Part shown: piece by piece, positions 32,575 through 44,246 of the stretch
Numbering within the stretch: position 1 is the stretch's first letter
How the letters are laid out: every line of letters begins with the position of its first letter
Source: Fonsecaea monophora
Lineage: Eukaryota; Ascomycota; Eurotiomycetes; Chaetothyriales; Herpotrichiellaceae
Assembly (NCBI RefSeq): GCF_001642475.1
Contig: NW_019174025.1
Span: forward strand, 1-64,000
DNA: 64,000 bases
Reading direction: 5' to 3'
The notes under the pieces: model-generated
The model's database searches: none
What the model was told of the DNA's origin: nothing
Seen by the model: only the letters and a program-made list of their open reading frames with translations
Made by a program: the position numbers and the translations under genes

Positions 32575-35280
32575 CTACCACGTCTCATCCCCCACAGCCA
32601 GCTCGACGCCGTTCCACGAGAGCACCGAGCTCAGCCGGTTGGCCGAGAGTGAGAGCGTGAGCTTCAGGCGGGCGAGGTAGAAGCTGCCGTGGCGGCCCTT
32701 TGGCTTCTCGAGAAGCTTGCGGTCGATGCCCGTCAGGTCGTACTCCAGGACGTGCGAGACGGTGAGTTCTAAAACACACAACCAAACCACCAGATGTGAG
32801 CAATGGAGGGATTCAGGTCCATTATACCAATGAAAAATAAAGGACCGTAGCTAGGGGGGTTGGGCGGGAAAAAAAGGGGGGGTGCGGGGGTTCTCCCCCG
32901 CGAAAGTCACAAGAGGAAAGGGGACAAACGGAGGAAAAAAAGAGAGAGGGGGGGGTTTTTTCTTACCGTCCAACGAGTTCTTGATCTTGTTGGGCCGGTC
33001 CTCGTCGTCCGAGTACGAGTAGACGGTCAGGTGGCGCTTGGCCTTGTCATTCTCGCGGAACGACAGAGAAATCAGCTGGGACACGGTGGTCGGGGTGTCG
33101 GACAGGACCAGGTCGCCCTTGTTGAGCATCCACAGCAGCTGGCCCTCGACGATCTGCGAGTTGGTGATGGGGTTGACGGTGATGTCGCGCTCCTCGTGGT
33201 GGATCTTGGAGAACTGCTCGCTGACGCTGATGCCAAAGTGGCGCGGACACGCCGTCGCGATCGACAGGTTCGAGATGGTGTCCTTTTCGATGCCGTGCAG
33301 CACGGCGCCCCGGACCACGGCCGTCCACGACGTGTCGGGCCGTCGCAGCTTGATCCGTCTCAGGCGCAGCGAGAATTCAATCTCTTCTTGCAGGTAAGGC
33401 GATTCGCCGAAGCCGCCGACGAGGAAGATGTTCTGTCCCAAGAGCAAAAGCGATTCATTTTTTTTGGTTAGTATTTTGCTCTCTCTCTCTCTCTTCTCTG
33501 TTTCATCCCGCAAGAGAGGCGGTGTAGGTAGGTAGGCGGAGAAATCTCACCTTGACTTGCTTGCCCAGGTTGTCAATCTGGCGGATATGCCCCGTAAGCA
33601 AATCCATGATCTTGCCCACACAAAAGTCGAAGAATCCAGTCATTGTGGCACTAGAAGGGAAAAGAGTTGAGAGTGTTAGCAGGAGGGGACAACACTGGCT
33701 CAAGCATAGATGTCGAAGTGTGTGCTTTCTTACTTTGAGATCTTGATCTCGCCGCAGTCGACGCGGCCCTCGAGGGTCAAATTGTGCAGTGGCGCGGGCA
33801 GATCCAGCGCCATGTCCCTGTGGTTCTTGTGGAACTGCTTCTTCAGCACGTCAAACGACTTCATCAGCTCGCGCATGGCCTTGCTCTCGCACGTGTGCGA
33901 GCTGACGCGCTGCAGGTCCTGGTTCAGGTCGAGTTTCTCGTAGTATTTGTTGCCGAGCTGCTGTCTCAGCCATTCCTTGAAGGCTATGTCGATGTAGATG
34001 GCGCCGCATTTGTCGCCTGTCTGGAGCTTTAGCATGTATGTCGTCCATCGGGTGTCCGCACGGCTAGGACAGTGGTATAAAGTATAGAGCAAGGGGAAGA
34101 GATACACGTACCAGTTGGTACTCCGATTCTCTCCAGCACGAGTGACGGTTCCACCTGTTTGACCTTGTACGATACGACATCCTGCCACGCGAGAGTCCCA
34201 CCGTAAGAATCTGCACAATTTCGGAGGATGTCACCAATGGATGAATGGGAAAGAGACTTACGACGGTACCACCACCCGCATCACAAAGAATGAAACATGA
34301 ATTTGGCTAAATTCCGCGAGAATTTCCCGTCAGTTCCCAGTGCCTCCCAAAGAATTTCGCGGTCGGGCGACGCTCTCTCCCAGCACATTAAACCCACCTT
34401 GAGAAAGATTTCGCGGACCTCATCCTTCAGATACCGCGCCGTGTAGATTGCCGCCGCCTCGGGTTCGGTGATGAACAAGACATTGGCCAGCTTGGGGAAG
34501 TTTTGCTGGTTGAAACCAGCGGTGGTGAGGGCGCGGAAGGTCGAGTTTTTGGCCCGGTAGGACCATTCCTGTGAGTTCATGAGATTAGGGACGCAGGTAA
34601 AAGAGGAGGGCAGGGAGGGGGGTTCGGTTCCCCTTGGGGCTTATGAGAATTATCCCATACCGTCGGTACAGTGACCACAAGATCAACCGGGACGCGAATC
34701 CTGATGGAGAAGGAGAAATTGGCAATCGCCGCCAGCAGGTGCTCAAACACCCTCGTCAGGTAATCGGTCACGACCCTCTCGGCGGACTTGTCGCTAAAGG
34801 CGTGCTCGGCGCCCGCGCCCTTGATGTGCTGGAAGCTAAAGTCGCACATGCCGTCGAGGGCGTGGAGCATGAGGTCCAGCTCGCCCGACACGTCCTGCAG
34901 GTCGAGTTCCAGCTTGGTGTGGACGACCGAGATGGCGTGTTCGCTCAGGTCGTAACCCCACTGCTGCTCCATGGCCTCGGTCGACGGCGAGAAGGAGATG
35001 ACACTGGGGATCTTTTTGTGGTTGCCCATGTTGTGTCCCCAGTCCTCCATCAGGTCGATCTCGTCGAGCGGGAGATAATTGGAGTTGGGAGTCGCGTAGG
35101 CGACACCTAGGCCTAGTGATCAGCAGCTGCAGCAAAAGAAGAACAAGTATACCAAAAACATGCGAGTCTACGTGTGTGGTGGTTGTATCAAGGGATGAAC
35201 ATACCCGTATACGTTGTGCCATAGTCCACAGCAATGACGAACCGCTGCTCTCTGTGCGGTGTCATTCCATTCTCGTCCAT
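32575..35280 (-). CDS. Hsp70-like ATPase (HSPA12-type), nine exons
   Basis: Minus-strand exons are 35280-35205, 35106-34661, 34568-34398, 34306-34262, 34181-34112, 34016-33734, 33650-33551, 33432-32967 and 32768-32575, giving 616 residues with every junction in frame. Actin-fold ATPase motifs are present in order: phosphate-1 VIAVDYGTTYTGVAY, TVPTEWSYRAK, ITEPEAAAIY, phosphate-2 CDAGGGTVDVVSY, and the adenosine motif FLVGGFGESPYL. No canonical substrate-binding domain or EEVD tail is seen; the C-terminal region has beta-type sequence (SHVLEYDLTGID). This is the divergent Hsp70/HSPA12A-like group, expanded in filamentous fungi and often of unknown role. The gene is unusually intron-rich for this window, and one exon (34306-34262) encodes only 15 residues, including part of phosphate-2. 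Confidence 0.87.
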
Positions 35281-36431
35281 GATAATATGAGGGTGCTATG
35301 CAAGTATTGTGTAGGACTAGCTAAGAAGAGAGTCGTCCCCTCTACCGAAAAAACACCAGTAAATAAGGGCAAGAGACCACGACGTCAGAGTCAATCAGTC
35401 AGCAGAAAAGTGAGAGACGCGATAAAAAAAAAAAGAGCAGACGCCAGGGAACTTGTCAGGCCGTCAAGCAAAACAGAGAAAAACACATACATATACGAGT
35501 ATGTAAGATTTCCCAAGGGTGGAGAAAGTGGGAGGAGGGGCAGGAGAGGGAATGGGCAGCTTGAGGCTGATCGGTAGGGAGAGGCATACTTAGCTAGTTG
35601 GTTTACCTCGTCGTCCAAGAAGGGACCAAGGAGCCCACATAGGTAAGGGAGACCAGTAGGTCAGGTAGCTAGGTACAGCATCGTCTTAGTTGGCCAGTCA
35701 GGCTGAGATTGGTTGCCACGGTGGTCTGGACAGTTTCTTTCGACGCCTCACGGCTGTCATTGTGATTGTGTAAGGTGATACGGGTTGCCGACATGTGTGC
35801 CACGGAATGAATAGTCCAGTTCTAGCCAGGCTCACCAGACCAGACCAACCTAGTTCAGCCCTCTGTATGCATCGCTTCCACGGGGGAGGGAAAGGGAGAG
35901 GCGTAGCATGCATTGCGTCCAAACAGAGTCCGGAATAGCCTCCACCAGAGCCACCCTCTTTTCTGATCTAGTCAGTCGAGTTGTAGACAGCGCTAATGCA
36001 CGCGTACAGGCGACAGTGTGAGGCAACCTTACAGCCTCTCTCGTGTGTGTGTTTGTGAATGGGTGGGTGTGGAGATCCTAGAACAGCCCAAAGCACCAAA
36101 CTAGCCAAAAGGGGTCAAGGTCTATTCAGCCCCGCTTTACGCCTCATGGCCCCCTCTACCCTTCCTCCTTCGGGCTGGAAAAGTTGGGAGAGGGACTCAC
36201 TTGTCTTCAGCCTCATAAATGCCTTCTAGGACTATGTTTAGTTTTTCAATCTAGGCATCCGAATACCCGAGACACTCTTTGCAAACCTCAGACATCCAGC
36301 CCCATCCAAGGCTTGAGAGACCATAATCCAGCATACCCAACATCTTCAATGGGAGTAATAGAACTCTTCATCCAGGCCAGTCTACACTAATATTGTTACA
36401 TCTTCATCTTCATCTACGGCACTCTTCCAGC
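35281..36431. promoter_or_regulatory. divergent intergenic region
   Basis: This 1.15-kb region separates divergent starts of the Hsp70-like gene and the five-repeat protein gene. AGGTA/TAGGT units occur at about 35640-35675. No gene is recognised and no specific regulatory site can be defended. Confidence 0.4.
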
Positions 36432-39163
36432 ATGGTCGGGTTAAGGAAAAAGGCGAGGGGCATGTTACGCGAGATTTCCAGCCCCAGCCTTGCTCCAGCA
36501 CCTCTGCGTCTATCATCATCCAAAACGGAACCCAGTGACAAGTCCGAGGTGACTGACAAGAAAGCGGCTACATTGGTGACACCGTCTACCATTGCAGAGG
36601 GTTCACCTATCTCGCCTCTCTCCAGAACTACCACATCAGCCAAGGGAAAGAAGAATGCGGCGGAAAATGAAAATGTTCGCTCCCCAACAGAACCACCACT
36701 CATGCCCGACCATGATCCAGCAGCAAGCCAAAGTTCGGAATCAAAAGCCTCTACCAGGTCGCAACGAGCAGAGCTAGATCCTTTTGGAGACGGGAATCGC
36801 CTCTCGCAAAGTGCCACAACCATTCATGAGCTCGGGGATACATCGTCCAGCACAAAGACGTCGGAGAGCCGTGGTGGTCTGTTCAGGTTGCCCATCTCCA
36901 TTGGCCACTCGAAGCCAACCACTATTGACCCTGCGGAGCTACCCGGCGATCAGCCAAAGCCAGCCTACACGAAGCTGACTTACAAACCGGCAGGCCCGTC
37001 GGAAGTGGACGCGACGGGCGACAGAACACAAAGTCAGGCGGACGGCCAGTCGAGTACAGGGGCCTCTCGCTCGACGAGGGCTGCTGACGATGAGCTCTAT
37101 CGCCTCGAAAAGGAGATCCGGAGAGCTGCACAGGGAATGGTGAACGACAGTGACCTCGACGCTGCATTCAAGAAGCGGGGCACCAGCGGCGCGCTCAAGC
37201 TTCTCGTCGAGACGTACGAGCCGCTGCTGGCGGTGGAGAAGGATCTGGATGATCTCGAGGACAAGATTCGGGCTGCTATGAAGGGCCATGTCCGGACCAT
37301 GGAGGTAAACGCAGAGATTAGAAAGCGTGGCACGGCGGGTGGTCTTCAGTTGTTGCTCGACCAGTGCCAGTCAGCCCTCAAGGCTGAGCAAGCCCTACGA
37401 CGCGTCGAGGAGAGTTTGCGATCTGCAAACCACGACGTTCGGATGACTGATCTCAACAATGCTCACAAGACTGGTGGTGCCGAGGCCATGCTGGCCCTCG
37501 TAGTAGACGACTACCAGGTCAAAAAGTCTGCATCCCTCGTGCTGGAGCGTGTTGCAGGGCAAATCAGAAAAGCATCGCCCCAGACTGCGCGAAAGGAGGT
37601 GGACAATGCGTTGAAATCAAGAGAAGCGGGAGTGGAGAGCGCGCTGGGTATCCTCGTGGGAGCCTACCAACCATATGCCGATGCATACAAGGAATTGACT
37701 AACATCGAAGGCGAGCTCCGAAGGGCTGCCCGCGAAACCTCATGGTCCCAAAACGTCGATATCGTCTTGAAAAAGTCTGGTCCCGAGGGAGCTTTGAGGC
37801 TCCTCATCGAACATCTGCAAGCAAAGACAGAGGCTCTTCGCAAGATGGAAGGGCAGTACAGTGGACTTGAGCAAAGCTGGAAGAAATTGACGGGGGAGTG
37901 CCACGACCTCAGGCAGGGGCAAGCCCGACATCAAACCCAGATGGCCGAACTCAAATCCAGCCATCAAGCCAGAATGATCGATGTCGAGAAGACCTGGAAA
38001 GGTATCCTGGAAAAGCAACAGAGAGACGCAGCCAGCCAAGCACAGATGGCCGAACAACGCCATCGCAGCGAACTGGACAGCCGAGACACCATTCACCGAA
38101 ATGAAATTGCGTCGTGGAGGGCAACCATGCAGTCTGCAAAGGAAAAGCACGAGAGTGAACAAAAGAAGCTGAAGGATGCCCTGTTAGACACGGAAAAACA
38201 AATCCAGCTTGAACTGGACCGCATCCGGGAAGAATTTGAGACGAAGGAAAAAGAGTCTCGCAAACGGGAGATGGAGAGGATCGAGCAATTCCGACTCGAG
38301 ACGGAGGAATTGAAAGGGGAGCTGGTCAAGCGAGACCATTTCAAAGGCCTGTCAGACCCGGAGATCTGCACCCGCTTCAAGAAGCTGGCCCAGGAGGTCA
38401 ACAGCTTCGCAAGGATCCAATGGGAAAAGAAACGAGAAGGCCGGTGGCCGGTTCAGGAGTACGCACTGCGACGGTCCGAGAATCCTCGGAAGTTGAAGCA
38501 GCAGCTCGTGCAAGGCGGCATCTGGATGATCCTGAGGGACAAAATCTTCCACTCTCCATTCGGCGTTCTTGGTGACGAAGGCCAACGAATACATCGTGAA
38601 TGGACGAGCGAGTTTGGCGAAGGTAAGCGGCATTGTTGCCCTGGGATTTTTTGCTTCCTCCTCCCCAGTAGTTTCCAGGCTGATGAAATCCTTCCATCCC
38701 AGATCAAGGCTCGGAAATGCCACATTGGCCAGAAGCAACCGAGGAATCCGAGACGTGGCGTTTCGACCGCATCAAGGACTATTGGGACGCCGCGAAGAAA
38801 CCGGACTCTGATGCATCTATAAGGCTGAAGCCTGCGTATGATCAAAGCGTAACAGTCACGGTGGACGAGATCCGCAATGCGGTTGAAGCCATCGCGACCT
38901 TGTCGCCTCACGACCTCCAACTCATCCGTGAATTCGTCGAGCTCGCCGCCAACTTCTGGCTGGACGTGATGGCGCAGAAATGCAGGGTGTATCTGATCTT
39001 TCCCGCCCAGGGCACCAATCCCCTTATCCAGCGCAAGCCGTCCACGGCAACACTGGATCTTGTGATTCAGCCCGAGGTACGGAGGAGGGGGAATGCCCAG
39101 GGCCAGCGCTTTGCCCGGGAGCAAGTGGTGAAGGGATGTGAGGGACAAACGACCAATTACTAG
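36432..39163 (+). CDS. protein with five tandem ~50-residue repeats, coiled coil and C-terminal domain; function unknown
   Basis: Exons 36432-38622 and 38703-39163 (80-nt intron) give 883 residues. Residues 1-215 are basic at the very start and then Ser/Thr/Pro-rich and disordered. Five repeats begin at residues 222, 272, 322, 371 and 422; each has an L-x-x-V/L-E-x-x-I/L-R-x-A helix, a central polar part, and a GALxLLVExY-like helix. A long coiled coil, rich in Glu, Lys and Gln, covers about 471-660 (QMAELKSSHQ, HRNEIASWRA, ELKGELVKRD). The last 210 residues form a separate conserved-looking domain (SDPEICTRFKKLAQEV, IWMILRDKIFHSPFGVLG), which I recognise only as a type common in uncharacterised fungal proteins. 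I cannot assign a function. The architecture suggests a scaffold or cytoskeletal adaptor. ATG 36432 is the first in-frame ATG. Confidence 0.8.
37095..37844 (+). repeat. coding region of five ~150-bp protein-level repeats
   Basis: The five repeats have spacings of 50, 50, 49 and 51 codons. They are clear in protein sequence (for example KKRGTSGALKLLVE against RKRGTAGGLQLLLD and KKSGPEGALRLLIE) but have diverged in DNA, so they are old duplications kept by selection rather than a recent tandem array. Confidence 0.8.
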
Positions 39164-39898
39164 GCCGCGTCAGCCTGAATGCGTCGGTAGGAGGGACACG
39201 GAGAGAAGTGTCTGTAGTTACGAGTAGGAGAAGAAGTTGTCCTCGTATCGGTTCGCGCACTAGGGCTGCAGGGAGCCGCAGGTGCAGATGCAGGGAGAAA
39301 TCTGGACTTATGCACGCACTAGGACTCAGCTCCTGCAAGCCCGGTGCATCTAGCAAAACAAGGCAGAAAAACAAGGCACAACGAGGGTCGCTTGGAGAAC
39401 TGAGGCTGGTAATTGGGCAAGTTTGAGCCTCATTGTGCTGAGATTGTGCTGGACTGGGGAGTGATGGATGCCTTTTTCCGCCTCACCCAAGTCAGTCAGA
39501 TTCAAGTCCCATTCGATGCTCGGTGGTGGCTGCGACCAGCTTCTCTCAGCCTGATCAGTGACACTTCCCACCCCCCTCCCTCTGCCGACCAGGAACCCCC
39601 AAACATAGACACATAATGACTCCTTCATCTTTCTCGTATTCTTTCTCTTTTGTTCATATGTGTGTGTCTGTGAGGGACTTTGACTGGCTAATCTGTCGAG
39701 CAGATGGTGCTATGGTCGATCGATAGATATTGTCCCCTCTCTGATCGAGTCCAGCCTTTCCAATCTGATCGCTCGTTCACATTCTGACACCTATATCCTA
39801 TGACACACGGTACACATTGACAAGTTTTATTCCACCTCTACAGGGACAAGAAAACACTGGAAGGGGAGAGAAGCTCGACTACAGTCACACGATAAGAC
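39164..39898. other. intergenic region, nothing recognised
   Basis: This is the 3' flank of the five-repeat gene and the promoter of the small gene at 39899. I see no further gene, RNA or repeat. Confidence 0.4.
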
Positions 39899-40392
39899 AT
39901 GGCGCCCCCTTCATCAATCATGCGGCTGTTCAAGACCGAGTACGTACACCTCAACCTCTTTATCCAAGACAAGCGAAAAAATACACACGAAACATTAACT
40001 GACCCTCTTTTCCCTCGTCCTCTTTTCCACGGTAATGTAGTAAAAACCTCAAGCTCATCTCCAAAGCCGACCGGCCCACCCCACGACCCAAGGGCCAAAA
40101 AGTCTCGCCCGAGGAGCTCCGGCGTGTGCGCGAGATGATGCGCCAACGGTACACGCTGGACCTGGAGATCTGGGGTCTACGCAATGTCCGTAACCACAAC
40201 AGGGAGATTGTCGAGGACAAGATGCGCCGTGCCGACGCCCTGCTGGCCTGTATCCGCGCCACCGTCACCGCCATGGACGGCCGTGACTACTTCTCCAGGG
40301 ACGACGATTACCAAAAGCTGCGCGAGATCAAGGCCCGTGTCATGGTCGGGGGGAGGAACTGGATGCAGAACCCGCCGTGGAATGAGGACTGA
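39899..40392 (+). CDS. small conserved-looking protein, function unknown
   Basis: Exons 39899-39939 and 40041-40392 (101-nt intron, GTACGT donor, ATTAACTGAC branch region) give 130 residues. An alternative start is ATG 39920, which would begin MRLFKTDKNLK. The protein is basic at the N-terminus, then largely alpha-helical with many Arg and Glu (SPEELRRVREMMRQRYTLDLEI, REIVEDKMRRADALL), and ends NWMQNPPWNED. The reading frame, splice signals and helical periodicity look real, but I do not recognise the family. No signal peptide, membrane segment or catalytic motif is visible. Confidence 0.65.
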
Positions 40393-40874
40393 GTTGGTGC
40401 GCAACGTGACTGGAAGAGTTGGTTGGTTTGGCCGTGGTAGTAGCGGTGATGGTGATGGTGGTGGTCCTTGATATATGCTATACTCTACGCACGAACCAAG
40501 ACTGGAACTCCATGTCTAGGTAGAGAGTAATTTGCCGTCGCTCCACTCAAGCTGCCGAATCCAGCCATGTTCAGCTTGACATGGTTCTGCAAGTTTGCTC
40601 TTCCTGATATTTGCCGAATGTGGGACGTTCATGATCAGCGGTGCAGATATATACAATGTGACCTTATCTTCACTATACATCGCGCCCGACACTCGCCTCT
40701 GGAAACAAACGACCAGGCTAGCAATTTAGAAGGGGGTATCATCGTGCCGATCCAGACAAAAAATGCTCTCAGAAATGCTCGCTAATCCAAATTCAAGATC
40801 TATTACCCAAGTGCCTCGCGCCCACAGCCATCCATATCATTGTAGTTTTTTGTGGTCGTCCACATGTGTCAAAG
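40393..40874. other. convergent intergenic region
   Basis: This short region lies between the 3' ends of the small gene at 39899 (+) and the coiled-coil protein gene (-). I see nothing in it beyond presumed 3' untranslated sequence. Confidence 0.45.
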
Positions 40875-43670
40875 TCATAATCCTTCTGCCAAACTCGCCT
40901 TCAGGCCCTCTTCATCAACCATCGTTACCTGTACACCCACGATCTTCGGCGCCGGCTTGAACCCCGGTATAGGTCCTTTCTGATTGATGCCAGGAGGCCT
41001 TCCGCCCATGTACGACGAAAGCAACGATGCTTGTACATGGGTTTCACTCGAAGACGATGTGGTGACTGAAGCGGTCGGGGAAGGCAAGTCGACATCGGTC
41101 TTTACGGGCGCAGCACCCCATTTGCCTCTCACCCATCCACCGAGAAGACGCCCAAATCCCGAGGATGAAGATTGTCGGTTTTCTGACTGGGAGGGTGGTA
41201 GATCTGCCAAGCCGCTCAATGCGGCGACGCTCGAGCTGACACTCCGTTGTGGCACCTGATTTCCAATTGACACGTTGGCTGGCCAATCTGTGCCCAATGA
41301 TATCGTAGAGCTCAATGCCGTGTATTCCGTGACGGTAGTCAATGGCTGTGCAGAAACGATCCTTCGAGTCGCAGACGGCGACAGAGCAAAGTATGCCTTG
41401 TTTCCCCTTAGGACACTCGATGACTGGGATTTGGAAGAACTCGGACGTTTAGCAATATGTATATCCATGCCAGATATTGACACTAGCGAGTCGTGTGAGG
41501 ATGTACGTCGAAGGACGGGTTGTGTGGTAGGGTTAGAGGTCGCGTCGTGTTTATATGGAGTCGTGGGCTGAGACAGAGTGTTGTTTTCTGCTTCTTCTGT
41601 TGGTTCGTCTGACACATTCGCCACCGCTTCCCCTTCAATGAGTATATCTGGCGGCTCTGGCTGGATTGTGTTGTCCACTAGTTCAGCACCGACAAGAAGT
41701 TGGGAGGGCTTGGGCGTCAAATCACGAGACGATGACTCTTTGACCTCTTCTCCATGGCGGAGGTCAGCATCACCTTTCACGTCCGTGTTTTCGTCCTCTG
41801 GAAACACTTCGGTGGCGTCATCGTGGAAATCCTCTTCTGCCAGTAGGTCTTTTGTTCTCTCATCGTAATCAGATGCAGACTTGAGCTGGGGAGATATGAA
41901 ACCGCCAGTCGACTCGGGACTCGTAGGCCTGGAGGACTCTTCGCCGGCTTCAATTCGGTCGAAAATGGAGCTGGATTGCTCTAGATACGATCGCGGAGAA
42001 CTTGGGAAACTCGACATTACAGATGAGCTGGTTGCAGCGGACTGTAGAGACCATCGCTTTCTCATGGCTTGTGGCTGATGGAGAGCGATGGGCAACACCG
42101 GGCTGGAAACGACTCGATATGGACCGGCCATGGGTGTTGTAGGTGCAGAAGACTCTGGCGTGGATGGAAGAAAACCCAGACCCAGCGCTGTCCTTTTGCG
42201 AGATGGCCTTCGAATCGTCGGAGCCCGATCTCGCTTCGCAAGTTTGGCGTGATAGTGGTGGTGGACATGAACGGATTGTTGCACACTCGCGGAGGGCTGT
42301 GACCAGCCTAGTTGGTCGCTCAAAGGTACTGATGTGGAGATGGCCCCAGGATTGCCGTCGTCTACAGGCTGGTGCTCCAGGATCTGCTCTCTCAGATTCT
42401 GCACCTCCTCGTTCGACGCTTGAAGCAGCTCCTTTAGCTCAACAATACCAGCCTGCAGATTGGCGTTGTCTTGGAGGATGTCCCGCACAAAGTGGCCGAC
42501 CACATTGCTGTTCTTCTCGTTGGCGTTGAGACCGCGAAACGCAGCAGCGGATTTCAGTCGACCTTCCGCACCCCCGAGTTCCCTCTCCAAGACACGTTCA
42601 CGTTCGAGCCTCGCAATGATCTCTTCGTAGCGCTCTCTGTCCTCCTTTGCATCCCACTCGATTCGTTGAACATCATGCTCGAGTTGGCGCACTTTGATCT
42701 CGCTCTCTCTCCACCGCTTGATCGTGCTCCGGATTTCCCCTCTCGCATCATCTGCCTGTTGGGCCATTGTCATTCGTTCCCTCTCCATCTCAAGTATTTT
42801 CAGCTCCAACTCCTCTGTACGCCGACTGAGACCGTTTAATCTTCTAACCTCGACTTCACAGTCACGGAGGAGCGCTTCGAGGCTCTTGACATGGTTGTCG
42901 CTCTCCTTGAGAGACGTATTGGCCGATTCGAGCTGGGTCAAGAGTTGCCGATTTTCCTCCACAATCTTGTCGTTTGCAGTCTGCAAAGTGGCCCTTTCGT
43001 TCTCCAGTTCGTTGATATAGGCCGTTAGCCGCTGGTGCTCGTGTTCCGAGTCGGAGACGTAGGATTCATGGCGGCTAAGAAGTGCCTGAAGAGCAAACGT
43101 TAGCCCACTGCTCGTCTTCATTCTCTCGCCTGCGGCGGCTCTACACCCAACTGATGAGGGCATAAAGAAATCCATCTCTTCGGCCGCAGCCTGCAACGCG
43201 CTGAATAAACACAAACGGGACATGAACCAGCAATATGGGGGGTGCAGGACTACATAACGGCAGCCTCGTATTGAGTCTCTCGCATAATCTCAGCTGCAAT
43301 CATGCAGGATCGTCCAGGCGCAACCAACGGTGGGTGGGGGCAAAACATGAACAATACCCGATATTCCGAAATGTTGTGGTGCACGTACCTGACCCAATCT
43401 TGCGGCGGTCTCGAGATCTCTCTCGATGCCGCCCAGGATAGTGTTGTTGTTCTCCAGAAAGGCACATTCTGTCCGCCCACAGCAACACCGTAATTTCCCA
43501 TCGCTACTTGGGGGACGAGAGTCATTGGACGGGGTCATAACGGTGGTGTTAACGTTGTCCGGAATGTGGTCTCGGCGCGCGTCGTCCAAGCTTGGGAGGG
43601 TGAGAAGATCATCGTTTGTGGCGCAAAATGATCTAAAGCGGGCCGAGGTGTTATTGAAGGGCGACGACAT
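40875..43670 (-). CDS. large coiled-coil protein with Cys-rich N-terminal motif, function unknown
   Basis: Exons 43670-43389 and 43085-40875 give 830 residues. The first exon carries a cysteine-rich block, CCCGRTECAFLENNN, followed by LGGIERDLETAARLGQ, which splices directly onto ALLSRHESYVSDSEHEH. A long coiled coil continues to about residue 300 (QRLTAYINELENERATLQ and onward), with a His-rich VHVHHHYHAKL segment after it. The remaining 500 residues are Ser/Thr/Pro-rich and acidic and probably disordered, with a short conserved-looking end (IVGVQVTMVDEEGLKASLAEGL). The 303-nt intron is the longest in the window, so a small extra exon inside it is possible. Coiled-coil content suggests a structural or cell-division role, but that is inference. 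Confidence 0.75.
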
Positions 43671-44246
43671 ATTGCGCTGAGCATGGTGCAAGATCTTGAG
43701 GGGAGGACCGCAAGGGCTCGAGAAGCAGGAGTCGCAGGTGAGGATGAGGGGAGTCTGAGGTGGAAGTGGTCGAGGTCTCTCGCGATAATCGGGATTCTGA
43801 GCAGCCCAGCCCTGGCCTGGCACCAAGTCGCGTTGGGATGGTGGAGAAAAGGTTCCGTTCGCTCGTTTTTCCCAAGTTCCAAGGTGGCCCTTGATCGCCG
43901 CGGCTGCGATCGAGGGGACGATTGGTCCAGCCTCGTCTTTCACTGTCACTCCAAATTGGTCTCCATTGGTCTCCAATCCGGCCACTGACACCCTATCACC
44001 GTCATCACGATCGATAATCCATCGAAACAAGTGCTCCGCAATAGAATCGTAAACAATCCAAAAGAGTAATTATGCAACAACGTTTGCACCAGATCGGGAC
44101 CGGAAAAGAAATGCGCTCGCTAACCAGCACACATGAGCTGACCTACGAACCTACTGAGATTAACGAGGAGCGAATACGAGGAGGAAATGACATTTTGTAG
44201 CCTGAAGTCTAACATATTGTCAACAGAGATAACTACCAGGACACCC
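43671..44246. promoter_or_regulatory. upstream region of the coiled-coil gene and 3' flank of the DnaJ gene
   Basis: An in-frame open stretch without ATG extends upstream of 43670 to about 44030, so the true start could involve a further exon. No other feature is visible. Confidence 0.35.

Noticed and set aside
32860..33471. Plus-strand frame of about 200 codons
   Set aside because: It is antisense to the Hsp70-like exon at 33432-32967, which has clear ATPase motifs; GC-rich coding exons often leave the antisense frame open.
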